This document shows, piece after piece, positions 1 to 15,384 of a DNA stretch of 64,000 bases. The position numbers and the translations under genes were made by a program. The stretch is from Streptomyces sp. NBC_00154 (lineage in GTDB: Bacteria > Actinomycetota > Actinomycetes > Streptomycetales > Streptomycetaceae), in assembly GCF_026342835.1 (NCBI RefSeq), contig NZ_JAPEMI010000001.1:6392501-6456500 (forward strand), given 5' to 3'. Position 1 is the stretch's first letter; the number at the start of each line of letters is the position of its first letter. The notes beneath the pieces are model-generated. The model had not been told where the DNA came from and ran no database searches. It worked only from the letters and a program-made list of their open reading frames with translations.

Positions 1-1600
1 CGATCCGGCGGGCGGCGGCGACGAGGAAGTGACCAGAACCGCAGGCGGGATCGCAGACGGTCAGGGAGAGGAGTTCGCGCTCGATGTCGGCCGTGGCGTC
101 GGGGCGCCCGGCGGCAGCGGCCGCCTGCTCGCCGCGCTGGAGCGCGTCGTCGATGACCGGGTTGAGCGTCGAGTCGAGCAGCGCCTCGGCGAGCGGGCTC
201 GGGGTGTAGTAACTGCCGGTCTTCTTGCGGTCGTTGCCCGTACGGTCGACGAGTTCGAAGGTGCGGTCGGCGGGGCTGTGGCGCGGTACGAGCTCCAGCA
301 GTGCCTCGTAGACGGAGCCCAGTTCCTCGGCGCCCATACGGAGGTAGTCGACGGGCCGCCAGCGGCTGGAGCCGACGTCGCGCATGCGTGCCAGGCGACG
401 GACCGCCTCGAAGAAGTGAGCGTTGGTGAGGTGCGCCCCGCGCAGTGGTGCGTCGGCGGGGTCGTCGTTGAAGAGACCGCCGAGGCCAGGGAGGCCGAGT
501 TCGGGGCGTCCCTTCTCGTCGCCCAGCGCGTCTGTTAGCACCAGCAGTGCCCGGTACTGGTCGTCGTGGGAGGTGCCCTGGCGGCGCAGGGCGTGACGGC
601 GCAGGCGGGCGGTGGAGAAGTAGCGGGTGAACCGCTCGCGGGTCAGCTCGTCCGCGTCGGGGGCCAGCAGCGCGCCGCGGTCCTCGGCGACGAAGAGGAA
701 GATCATGCGGTAGACGAGCCGGAGCAGAGCGGTCTGGAACGCGCTGACGTCCAGACTCTCGCGGAGCTCGGTGTTGCGCGGGTGGCGCAGGAAGCCCGTG
801 CCGAGGATGGTGAGGGCCTGCTGGACGCCGTCGCGATAGTTGTCCAGGGCCCGGGACCCGGACTCTATGGCGACAGTACGCCACCGTTCCAGCCAGCACG
901 TCGAAGCCACCGTCCCCTCCGGAACCGAGAAGCGCGAGGCGTGCAGGACCGCGTACAGCAGGACGAACTCGGAGAAGAGTTCGCCGTCGAAGATCGCCTC
1001 GAGGTCGAACTCGACGTACGCGGCCGTGGCCAGGGCGGAGGAGTCGCGCAGCAGGCGCAGGCGACGGCCGTTGGTGAGGACCGCCCACAGGTGGGCCTCG
1101 GTGCGGTTGAGGCACTCCTGGAGCATGGACTGCGCGGGGACCTGTCCGGGAGCCGAGCGCTTGTCGAGCTCCTGGTTCCAGGGGATCTGGTGGACGAGGG
1201 CCGGGCCGTGGCGGTGCGAGACCGGAAAACGCTTGGCCGGGTCGGAGTCGGCGGCGATTCCGACCGTGCCGACCTCGGTGAGACGGCCGAAGTCCAGCTT
1301 GCGGAAGAGCTGGGCGAGCCAGTCGATGCCGGCGCGGCCGGTCGGGTCGGCAGCGGGTGCACCCGTCGTCGGGTCCGAGGGAAGGGCGGTGCGCAGGTCG
1401 CGCCAGAGCGGCTTCAGGTACTCCCAGGCGCGCTCAGCCTCGTCGCGGACGGGGACGGAGGCGGGCAGGTGGTAGTCGGCCGGCTTGGTGCCCGGCAGGT
1501 TGGTCGCCTCGGCGATGCGCAGCAGCATGTCCGAGGGGAGCAGGCCGCCGACAGTGGTGACGGCGGTGAAGGCTGGAGCGGTACGGGTGGCGGCGGACAT
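1..1600 (-). CDS. Eco57I-like N6-adenine DNA methyltransferase, 3' part outside window
   Basis: The first 533 codons of a large adenine methylase run off the left edge of the window. It begins MSAATRTAPAFTAV at an ATG that shares its A with the TGA of the upstream helicase gene (TGATG), so the two are translationally coupled. The last visible residues contain methylase motif I, DPACGSGHFL, which binds S-adenosylmethionine. They are preceded by a GSYYTPSPLAEALL segment typical of Eco57I/PglX-type enzymes. The motif IV (NPPY) region lies outside the window. The long helical N-terminus before motif I fits this family, in which recognition and sometimes nuclease functions are fused. By position it corresponds to the DrmMI methylase of DISARM class 1, which marks host DNA. 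That assignment is inference from context. It could equally be a PglX-like or type IIG enzyme. Confidence 0.8.
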   Translation of the reverse strand, partial: MSAATRTAPAFTAVTTVGGLLPSDMLLRIAEATNLPGTKPADYHLPASVPVRDEAERAWEYLKPLWRDLRTALPSDPTTGAPAADPTGRAGIDWLAQLFRKLDFGRLTEVGTVGIAADSDPAKRFPVSHRHGPALVHQIPWNQELDKRSAPGQVPAQSMLQECLNRTEAHLWAVLTNGRRLRLLRDSSALATAAYVEFDLEAIFDGELFSEFVLLYAVLHASRFSVPEGTVASTCWLERWRTVAIESGSRALDNYRDGVQQALTILGTGFLRHPRNTELRESLDVSAFQTALLRLVYRMIFLFVAEDRGALLAPDADELTRERFTRYFSTARLRRHALRRQGTSHDDQYRALLVLTDALGDEKGRPELGLPGLGGLFNDDPADAPLRGAHLTNAHFFEAVRRLARMRDVGSSRWRPVDYLRMGAEELGSVYEALLELVPRHSPADRTFELVDRTGNDRKKTGSYYTPSPLAEALLDSTLNPVIDDALQRGEQAAAAAGRPDATADIERELLSLTVCDPACGSGHFLVAAARRI

Positions 1601-4569
1601 CAGGCGACGGCTCCAGCGGACGAGGCGGCGGACGCGGGCACAGCGGCGGCCGGGTTGGCGGGGAGGTAGACGTAGACGCCGAGGATGTCGGCGGGCTTCT
1701 GCGGGACGATCTTCAGGCCGCGGACGATCTCGTCGCCGGCCTTGCGGACCCGGCGGTGCGAGGCGTCAAATTCGGCGGCGAGTCGCTCCCCGTACTCCTC
1801 CAGGTGGGCGGTGACTTCGTCCAGGTTGCCGAGGATGCGGCTGATCTGGTTGCGGGCCAGCTGGGGATTGGTGTTGGCCGTCGCGCGGGCACCGAGGAGG
1901 TCGGCGGCCGCCTCGTCGCTCATCCAGGGGGCGCGCTGCGGCATGCCTTCGAAGGCGAGCAGGCGGGCGTCCTCCGCGACCAGTTGCTTCTCGCCGTTGC
2001 GGGACGGCAGCGTCAGGTGGAAGCGGTAACGAACCAGGAGGAGCGTGGTAAGGGTGGTGATCGCGTTGGTGGTGACGACGCCGCAGCGGCGGGCCGGGCG
2101 GGGGCCGGTCGCGTCCTTGCCTGCGGTGGCGTCGAGGGCGGAGTCCAGGACGTAGGAAGCAAGCGCGCCGATGGCCGGATCGGTGCGGACGAGGGCGGCC
2201 TCGCCGCGGCCGATCGCCGGGTCGGTGCGGAACGGGATCTCCCGGTCCTCCTCGACGACGCGGTTGCCGAGCGTGGCGGCGAGTGCGTCGCGCAGGCCGT
2301 CGGGGGCGCCGCTGACCTGAGCGGTGAAGTCGCCCGAGCCGTCGCGGGGGGTGCGGATGAGGGCGTCGAGGCCGTGCAGGGCGGCGAGGGTGAAGTCGCG
2401 GACCTCGTCGGCGCCGCCGAGAGCTGCTCGTACGGCGGCGACCTCGCGGGCGACCTCCTCCGGATGGATGGAGCGCTGTGCGTACTTCGAGCGCGAGGTC
2501 TTCTCGCGGTCGGCGGCGGAGTTCCAGTCGCGTTCGACGCGGTCGAAGGACTCCTGGACGCCCGGCATGTCGAACAACGTCTCCTGGCTGCCCTCACGCC
2601 CGTATAGCAGCAGCCAGTCGACAAGGGCGTCCGTGACACCGGAGGCCGTCTCGTCGGGGACGGAGACGGAGATGCCGAGGTCCTTCTGGATCTGCCGGTG
2701 CTTCTTGAACAGCACCTCCAGGACCTTGCCGTCGATGCCGTTGTCCTCGCCGAACATGGTGACGACCCGGACCTGGTCGCGCTTCTGTCCGTAGCGGTCG
2801 ACGCGGCCCTCGCGCTGGTCGTGGCGGGTGGGGTTCCAGGCCAGGTCGTAGTGGATCACGGCGTCGAAGTAGTGCTGGAGGTTGACGCCCTCGGAGAGGC
2901 AGTCGGTCGCGATTAGCACGCGGCGGGCGGCCGGGTCATCGGCGCCGGCGCCGCCCAGCTCCTCGATGCGCTCCATGCGCTGCTGCGGGGAGAGGGAGCC
3001 GGTGACGGCGGCGACGTGGGTCTTCTTGCCGAGCTTGCCGTCGAGCTGCTCCTGCAAGTATTCGGCGGTGGGGATGTAGCGGCAGAAGACGATTGGGTTG
3101 TAGCCCTCGGAGATCAGCGACTTGAGGTGCTTGCTGAGCGCCTTGAGCTTGGCGTCTTCCTTCGGTCCGGCGAGCGCTTCGGCGCGTTCGGCGAGCTCGT
3201 TCAGGCGGGCGCCCGCGTCCTCGCTCTCGCTCGCGCCCGGGGCGACGTCCAGGCCCTCCAGGGTGTCGCTGTCGGCGGCGTCGCTGTTGAGCGGCGCGCC
3301 GAGGACGTCCGCCTCCTGGGCGGTTCGGGCGGCGGCGGAGGCCGAACGCGTCTTCAGGGTCTGGGCGGCGGCGCGTGGCGAGGAGACCATCGAGCGGAGC
3401 AGGGCAATTACCGACCACCAGGCGATCCGAGCCTCACGCTTGCCCTGGCTTCCAGCGGTCTGCACCCGGTCGGCGGCATATGCGATGGCGTCGTCGAGCA
3501 GCGCGCGGTACTCGGCTGTGAGCTTGTAGGGCTCGTCCCTTGTCCCGCGGTCGGAGGGGAAGGCGGTGCGCTCAGCGAGCGAGTCGTCGGCCAGGCCGTC
3601 CTCCGTGGTGAGGTAGCGGCGAACATCGGCGCGCTTGCGGGCGACGAAGTGCTCGGCGAGCCTGGCGCGCCCGGCCGGGGTCTCCAGGTCGAGGGTGGCG
3701 AGCTCGGGCTTGACCAGGCCGAGGAGGTTGCGGAACGCGGACTCCTTGCCGGAGTGCGGGGTCGCGGTCAGCAGGAGCAGGTGGCGGTCCTGGTCGGTGG
3801 CGACGCGCTGCAACAGCTCGTAACGGAGCTGGTTCGCCCCGGACTTGCCGCCGGTGTGGACGTCGTCGGCGGCGACGCAGGTATGCGCCTCGTCGACGAT
3901 GACCAGGCTGGGGCAGTGGCGGACGAAGTCCTCGCGGTGCCGGGTGGACTTGATGAAGTCGGTCGAGATGATCGTGAACGGGTGCTTGTCGAACAGCGAC
4001 TGGCCCAGCTCCAGGCCGCGCTCCAGCCGGGAGACGGTGGAGGCGAGGACCAGTTCGGCGTCGATGCCGAACTTCTCGCGCAGCTCCGCCTGCCACTGCT
4101 CGGCCAGCGCGGGCGAGCACAGGACGGCCATGCGGCTCGCCTCACCCTGGGCGAGCAGCTCGGAGGCGATCAGGCCCGCCTCGACGGTCTTGCCGATGCC
4201 GACGTCGTCGGAGATCAGCAGGCGCACCGTGCGCTGGCGAAGCGCCATGAGCAGGGGCACCAGCTGGTAGGCGCGCGGCTCGACGGCGATCGAGGCCAGC
4301 GAGCGGAAGGGGCCGGCGCCCGAACGGAAGCCGATGCGCAGGGCAGTGCGCAGCAGTCCGGCGGCGCGCTGGTCGCCGAGGTCGTCGGGGCTGGGAGCGG
4401 CGAACTCGGCGGGGCGGACGTCCTCGAAGGTGGGGAAGACGGCGGCGATGTCGTCGTCGCTGCCGCCGAGCGGGCGCAGGACGAGCATGTCAGGGGCGCT
4501 CTCGGGGAGCACCACCCATTCCCGGCCGCGGGCGGCCACCAGGGAGCCGGCGGAGTACGTGAGGCTCAT
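1600..4569 (-). CDS. SNF2/RapA-type helicase, DrmD-like
   Basis: This 989-aa superfamily 2 helicase has a SNF2-type ATPase core. Walker A is SDDVGIGKTVEAGL near residue 125, the DEAH box VDEAH is near residue 223, LLTATPHSGKE follows as motif III, and the C-terminal helicase domain carries the arginine finger motif QREGRVDRYGQ near residue 587. The RapA-like DDVGIGKT form and long C-terminal extension match DrmD of DISARM and related phage-defence helicases. It lies 42 bp after the kinase-helicase gene and overlaps the methylase start by one base, so all three are probably one transcript. Likely role is ATP-driven movement on double-stranded DNA during recognition of unmodified invaders. The ATPase class is certain; the defence role comes from context. 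Confidence 0.85.
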   Translation of the reverse strand: MSLTYSAGSLVAARGREWVVLPESAPDMLVLRPLGGSDDDIAAVFPTFEDVRPAEFAAPSPDDLGDQRAAGLLRTALRIGFRSGAGPFRSLASIAVEPRAYQLVPLLMALRQRTVRLLISDDVGIGKTVEAGLIASELLAQGEASRMAVLCSPALAEQWQAELREKFGIDAELVLASTVSRLERGLELGQSLFDKHPFTIISTDFIKSTRHREDFVRHCPSLVIVDEAHTCVAADDVHTGGKSGANQLRYELLQRVATDQDRHLLLLTATPHSGKESAFRNLLGLVKPELATLDLETPAGRARLAEHFVARKRADVRRYLTTEDGLADDSLAERTAFPSDRGTRDEPYKLTAEYRALLDDAIAYAADRVQTAGSQGKREARIAWWSVIALLRSMVSSPRAAAQTLKTRSASAAARTAQEADVLGAPLNSDAADSDTLEGLDVAPGASESEDAGARLNELAERAEALAGPKEDAKLKALSKHLKSLISEGYNPIVFCRYIPTAEYLQEQLDGKLGKKTHVAAVTGSLSPQQRMERIEELGGAGADDPAARRVLIATDCLSEGVNLQHYFDAVIHYDLAWNPTRHDQREGRVDRYGQKRDQVRVVTMFGEDNGIDGKVLEVLFKKHRQIQKDLGISVSVPDETASGVTDALVDWLLLYGREGSQETLFDMPGVQESFDRVERDWNSAADREKTSRSKYAQRSIHPEEVAREVAAVRAALGGADEVRDFTLAALHGLDALIRTPRDGSGDFTAQVSGAPDGLRDALAATLGNRVVEEDREIPFRTDPAIGRGEAALVRTDPAIGALASYVLDSALDATAGKDATGPRPARRCGVVTTNAITTLTTLLLVRYRFHLTLPSRNGEKQLVAEDARLLAFEGMPQRAPWMSDEAAADLLGARATANTNPQLARNQISRILGNLDEVTAHLEEYGERLAAEFDASHRRVRKAGDEIVRGLKIVPQKPADILGVYVYLPANPAAAVPASAASSAGAVA

Positions 4570-4611
4570 GCGGTTCGTCAGGTCCTTTGCAGTGTGGCGG
4601 GAGCGGGCGGG

Positions 4612-10950
<6,339 letters not shown>

Positions 10951-11245
10951 TGGCACTCCCTTGCCTCGTGCGTTTCGGTGGAGGGTCGAACCACCCTGCG
11001 CGGCAAGAGTACACCCCGGCCGGAAATCTGATGAATGTTTTCATTTGTTGACGACGCCAACGTGATCTGGGATTGGTTGCTCTGCTCGCATTGCTGGCTA
11101 GTGCATTAGCCCGCGATTCGATGCGGTGTCGAGCTGGTGGTGCGCGTGCGAGGTCGGGTTGGCGTGAGTCGAATGGGCATGTAAGTGATGTCAACACACT
11201 GTGAAGGTGGTGTGTACGGTCGCCGTTCCGTGTACGGTGGCGAAC
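10951..11245. promoter_or_regulatory. Divergent promoter region with direct repeats
   Basis: This 295-bp intergenic region separates the minus-strand helicase operon from the plus-strand methylase-like gene. It is more A/T-rich than its surroundings. A 9-bp direct repeat, GTGTACGGT, occurs at 11212-11220 and 11230-11238, 18 bp centre to centre and ending 8 bp before the methylase ATG. The spacing and position suggest an operator, possibly bound by the helix-turn-helix domain of the downstream protein. No convincing -35/-10 pair was identified on either strand. Confidence 0.45.
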
Positions 11246-13045
11246 ATGTCGGACACCGTTACCCCCACTCTGGGCCAGCCTGAAGGCGCAGCCCCCCCGC
11301 TCGTCACCGGCGCCGAGATCGCCCGCCTCGCAGGGGTGACGCGGGCGGCGGTCTCCAACTGGCGACGCCGCTACCACGACTTCCCGCCCGCCGCAGGAGG
11401 CAGCGCCTCCAGCCCGCTCTTCGCCTGGCCTGCCGTCCAGGAATGGCTCGAGCGCCGCCACAAAAGCCAAGAAGTCTCGCTGGAAGTACAGACCTGGCAG
11501 GCGCTGCGCACAGCCTACGGGGACGCCATAGGGGCGGGCGTGGCGGCCGCCGCGGACCATCTCGTGGAAGAGTGCGGCTCGGTGGGGCCGAGGGGCGCTG
11601 CGGATGCCACCAGTGCCGGGGAAGACGCCGATGCAGTTGCCAAGGCGGGTGCCTGCGCCGATGCGACGGCGCCCGGCTCAGCCGACGCCGCTGGCCTCGT
11701 GCCCGGCCCTCTGCCCGGGGCCATCGCCGTCCTCGCCGACCGCCTCGCCGCCGAGTCGACCCCTGCCGAAGCGCTCGAGGCGCTCGTCGAGAGGCTCACC
11801 GACTCGGCACGGCGCTCCGGCTCCGACCAGGTCACCGCGCCGCGCATCCTCCGCGCCGTCGCCCACTTCGCGCCCGAGCTGCGCCGCGGCCAGACCGTGT
11901 TCGACCCGGCCTGTGGCATCGGTTCGCTTCTCTACTCGATCCAGCCGGAGCGCGGCATCGTCCGCATCGGCCAGGATCTCGACGTGGACTCCACCCGCAT
12001 CGCCCGTGCCCGCTCTTCCCTCACCCGCCGCCGGGGCACCCGCATCGCCGACGGCGACTCGCTGCGCGCCGACTGTTTCCCCGGACTCGCCGCCGACCTC
12101 GTCGTCTGCGACCCGCCCGCCGCCGTCACCGACTGGGGCCGCGACGAGCTGCTCATCGACCCACGCTGGGAATTCGGCACCCCCTCCCGGGCCGAAGGCG
12201 AGCTCGCCTGGCTGCAGCATGCCTACGCGCACACCGCACCCGGCGGCCACGTTCTGATGGTCATGCCCGCCTCCGTCGCCTACCGCAAGGCCGGCCGTCG
12301 CATCCGCGCCGATCTGGTGCGCCGGGGCGCCGTCCGCAAGATCATCGCGCTGCCCGGTGGGGTTGCCTCCGCACACTCCCTCCCCGTCCACCTCTGGCTG
12401 CTGCGCCGCCCTGCCGACGCTGCCGACCGCCCCACCGCCGTCACCCTGATCGACCTCACCGGCAACGCCCCCGACGACCGGCTCGATCCGGCCGAGAGTC
12501 AGCTTGCCGAGGTCCCGCTCATCGATCTCCTCGACGACGACGTTGACCTCACCCCGGCCGCACACATGCCCGTCTTCCAGCGCAACCTCGCCGCCGAGTT
12601 CGACCGCGCCCGCGCCGAACTCACCGCGGCCTTTGCCGCGCTGGAGACCCTTGTCCCCGATCTGCGTGCCGGCGACGGCGCCGACCTCTGGGACGGCGCC
12701 ACCGTGAGCGTCGCCGACCTCGTCCGCGCCGGTGTCGTCGACCTCGCCTCTGGCCACCCCGCCACCATTGGCGACCAGCTCGACCCCGACTACCTCGATG
12801 GTTTCCTCCACGCCGGCCCCAACATCCGCCGGACCACCTCCCAGAGCGGCACCTACCGAGCCGACCTCAAGGGCGCCCGCATCCCCCAGCGCGACTCGGC
12901 CGAGCAGCGCCGCTACGGCGCCGCCTTCCGCGCCCTGCGTGAAGCCGAGGCCCAGGCACTTCGGATGGCGGAGACGGCTCGGCGGATGGCGGAGATCGCC
13001 AGGGAAGGGTTGGGGAGCGGGGCGTTGGTGCCGGGGGAGGGGTGA
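11246..13045 (+). CDS. Helix-turn-helix N6-adenine methylase-like protein
   Basis: This 599-aa protein starts at the ATG at 11246 (MSDTVTPTLGQ). An upstream in-frame start at 11201 is less likely because it would overlap the direct repeats. Residues 22-70 form an excisionase/MerR-like helix-turn-helix (EIARLAGVTRAAVSNWRRR). A variable Ala/Asp-rich linker follows, then an HsdM-like methylase domain. Motif I is DPACGIGSLL near 223. Motif IV reads CDPPA instead of NPPF/NPPY, so catalysis is doubtful. The order of motifs and the later LPGG segment resemble type I M subunits. It is divergent from the kinase-helicase operon. Similar HTH-methylase proteins are common near Streptomyces defence loci; whether this one methylates DNA or works as a regulator or sensor is open. 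Confidence 0.75.
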   Translation: MSDTVTPTLGQPEGAAPPLVTGAEIARLAGVTRAAVSNWRRRYHDFPPAAGGSASSPLFAWPAVQEWLERRHKSQEVSLEVQTWQALRTAYGDAIGAGVAAAADHLVEECGSVGPRGAADATSAGEDADAVAKAGACADATAPGSADAAGLVPGPLPGAIAVLADRLAAESTPAEALEALVERLTDSARRSGSDQVTAPRILRAVAHFAPELRRGQTVFDPACGIGSLLYSIQPERGIVRIGQDLDVDSTRIARARSSLTRRRGTRIADGDSLRADCFPGLAADLVVCDPPAAVTDWGRDELLIDPRWEFGTPSRAEGELAWLQHAYAHTAPGGHVLMVMPASVAYRKAGRRIRADLVRRGAVRKIIALPGGVASAHSLPVHLWLLRRPADAADRPTAVTLIDLTGNAPDDRLDPAESQLAEVPLIDLLDDDVDLTPAAHMPVFQRNLAAEFDRARAELTAAFAALETLVPDLRAGDGADLWDGATVSVADLVRAGVVDLASGHPATIGDQLDPDYLDGFLHAGPNIRRTTSQSGTYRADLKGARIPQRDSAEQRRYGAAFRALREAEAQALRMAETARRMAEIAREGLGSGALVPGEG

Positions 13046-13089
13046 CATCTCAGCACGAACAGGCACCGCGCAACACGAACCCTCATGGT

Positions 13090-13133
13090 CTCGTAATGCG
13101 TAGGTCTCGGATTCGAATCCCGAGAGCGGCTCT
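13090..13133 (+). other. tRNA-Thr(CGT) 3' fragment, attachment-site remnant (left copy)
   Basis: The sequence begins with an anticodon loop CTCGTAA (anticodon CGT), followed by TGCG, a short variable region, a T-arm and an acceptor-like 3' strand. No D-arm or 5' half lies upstream, so this is a displaced 3' half left by integration into a tRNA-Thr gene. In the T-arm, the base expected to be G53 is A (TCGGA-TTCGAAT-CCCGA), which breaks a near-invariant pair, so the copy is decayed. Its first 19 bp, 13090-13108, recur exactly at 48114-48132. Confidence 0.7.
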
Positions 13134-13256
13134 GTGGAAGCCTCAGGACTTACTCGCCGTGACCTGTGGGGCTTTTGCTTTTTCCCTGCGCCTCGTCTGT
13201 GTCGGTCTGGTGCGAGCAATCTCGTTTGTGAGGGGCGCAGCTTGCGGTGACTGTCG

Positions 13257-13963
13257 GTGAAGCCGGAGAGTCTGAGTAAGTGGGTCTCTCGGTGGCGGGC
13301 CAGGTCTGCCGGGGTGAGTGAGGTAGACACTGTTGCGCGGTGTCGCCTCATCGACGCGGAGAAGGCGTCCGAGGGCAACCTTGCAGGTCACAGCGTGACG
13401 TTTCTGTGCCGCGTGCGGGGAGTACCCCGCTCCACCTCCTAATCGAACATCGCGTCACGGCCAGCCCGAGCGGTGCGGCACCAGGCCGAGGAACTGCTCG
13501 TGAGTGAGATCCGGATGCTGCATGTCGGCTCGTGCGGCGCTTATGGAGCTCCGCGGATCCGCGCTGCTCTGCGGTGTGCCGGCCGGATTGTCAACGAGAA
13601 GAGGTTCAAGCGGCTGAGGCTCGTCCATCACGTCACCGGGATCACCCGGCGGCGGCGCCGTGGCCTGACCCGTCAGGCGAGGCGGGCGGTGTTCGCCGCC
13701 GATCTCATCGGCCGGACTTCACCGCGCCCCGCGCCGGCTTGGGGCTGGTCGGCGACATGACCGAACTTGTCACCCCTGAGGAAAAGTTGTACCTGGCGAC
13801 CGGCATCGATCTCGCCACCCGTGAAGTGACCGGCTGGGCGATGGCCGACCACCACCGTGCCGCCCTGCCGGTCGCCGCCCTGCGGATGACCGCAGGACGC
13901 TGCGCTCTGGACGAAGGGTGCGTCATGCGCACCGACCGCGGCAGCGAGGGTGGATTCAACTGA
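13257..13963 (+). mobile_element. IS3-family transposase (orfB) remnant
   Basis: This degenerate IS3-type transposase is visible across frames. FLCRVRGVPRS is the usual orfB N-terminus, AYGAPRIRAALR is the conserved YGAPR block, and later GLVGDMTELVTPEEKLYLAT and IDLATREVTGWAM match the DDE catalytic core around the first Asp. An in-frame TAA at 13440-13442 and a frameshift near 13745 interrupt it. The sequence ends after MRTDRGSEGG, in the HTDRGSQY block, before the final Glu. Terminal inverted repeats were not found. It is inactive and sits just inside the tRNA-derived boundary. Confidence 0.7.
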
Positions 13964-14231
13964 TCGTCGCAACACCTCGTGGGTGGAAGTGGAGCGATGG
14001 GTGTTGGCCCGCGGCAGCGCCAGGTTCGTGAGTCCCGGGGTTAGATGCCGTCGCCGGGGCGGCCGACGGTCGCCTGGCGTGAGGATTGTGTCCGGTTCTG
14101 GGCTGCGATCGCTAGAGGAGTCTGGACAGAGGACGCGGCAGCCGAGGCTGGGGTGTCGTCTCATCGTCGATCGCTGATGTGCCGATGTCCGTGACCTGCT
14201 GGCGACGCGCTGAATCGGATTCGTAACGTCC

Positions 14232-15149
14232 TCACGAACGCTTGTTGAGTTTCTTGGCTTCGGTAAGGATGCGGCCTCGATCCATGAATCCGACGCCGCG
14301 ATCTCTAAGGATCTTGTCGACGTGGTGCTGCTTGCTGCCAGCACGGAGTAGACATGCGGCCTCAGCCACCAGGCCATCCTGTTGGGCCGTGGAGGCCACT
14401 GTGGCGCGGTCGTGCGTGATGCGTGGTACACGAGTCCTGCCCGCCGTTGTTGCCGGGCCCGTCCCCGGCCGGCGAACGATCGCCGCCCGGAAGGTCTGGA
14501 TCGGAAGGGGGATGCGGACGCCGAACCGTGCGGCTATCAGGAACGTGCCGAGCAACCAGCACGCCAGGAGGATGCCGATGAACTTCAGGACGTCCAGGGC
14601 GAGCGGGCCGGTGTAGGTCTTCTCGTCTCCGATCGAGCCCAGCGGTGCCATGAGGAGAAAAATCCCCGCGACCACACGCCAGTTCCGCTGCCAGAACGTC
14701 TGAACTTCGGCCGTTTCGGGGTTCTGAGCCGCTATGGGCCGGGTGGATGCCGACGAGCGGTGGATGCGGCGTGCCGTGTCGTTGACCGGCGTCATCGCGC
14801 CGTCCAGTCGATACCTGAAGAGCGCGATGTTCCACTCCCGGGCGTAGGCCGCGGCGGTGGTCGCGTAGTCGCTGCCGGTGAAGAAGATCAGCTGTGCGGT
14901 CGATCCGTAGGGGCGCGCTCCCACGAAACGTTGCAGTTCCGGACGTCCGACCTGAGCGGCTTGGTACTTGACCTGACCCAGTGCGCCGGTAGCGCGGACA
15001 TCGATGCCGGAGTCCGGGCCTCCGGGGCGTGCGGTGGCATCGGTATAGCCCCAGTGGCTCATCCAGCGAGCTGCGTTGAGCTCGGCCTGCTGCCACGACG
15101 AAATCTGCATCGGCTGCGGCGGCACATCCCTTGGCGGCATCTCGGCCAC
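14232..15149 (-). CDS. Mrr-like restriction endonuclease with membrane segments
   Basis: This 305-aa protein starts at GTG 15149, with GAGGGG 8 nt upstream. The N-terminal 120 residues match the Mrr/REase fold: a helical start (AELNAARWMSHWGY), then GPDSGIDVRA near 46 and GQVKYQA near 58. The catalytic pattern is D...QxK, as in many Mrr_cat proteins that cut modified DNA. Two hydrophobic stretches follow (about 155-175 and 185-207), so the nuclease domain is probably tethered to the cytoplasmic face of the membrane. The C-terminal 60 residues are helical and basic. It is divergent from the OGG-fold gene, 235 bp away. Function as a type IV-like nuclease is inferred from the fold. Confidence 0.75.
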   Translation of the reverse strand: MAEMPPRDVPPQPMQISSWQQAELNAARWMSHWGYTDATARPGGPDSGIDVRATGALGQVKYQAAQVGRPELQRFVGARPYGSTAQLIFFTGSDYATTAAAYAREWNIALFRYRLDGAMTPVNDTARRIHRSSASTRPIAAQNPETAEVQTFWQRNWRVVAGIFLLMAPLGSIGDEKTYTGPLALDVLKFIGILLACWLLGTFLIAARFGVRIPLPIQTFRAAIVRRPGTGPATTAGRTRVPRITHDRATVASTAQQDGLVAEAACLLRAGSKQHHVDKILRDRGVGFMDRGRILTEAKKLNKRS

Positions 15150-15384
15150 GTTCCCCTCATGTACTCGCTACCGGCTCGGCAGATCACTGCGCAGGGCAGA
15201 GCGAAGCGCACACCTGACAGAGGAATAGCATGCCGACGCCGAGCTGCCCCATGGTACGCGGTGTCGTGGTGACCGCAATAGCGGGAAGCGGTGCAGCCAG
15301 CAGTGCGCCGATATACGGGGCGCCTCAGTCACCGCTACGTGCCACGATGACGCGGCACATGAGGAAACGGGGGCGACGAAAGCC

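Noticed and set aside
11678..13378. A 566-aa minus-strand frame opposite the HTH-methylase
   Set aside because: Antisense shadow; the plus strand encodes recognisable HTH and methylase motifs.
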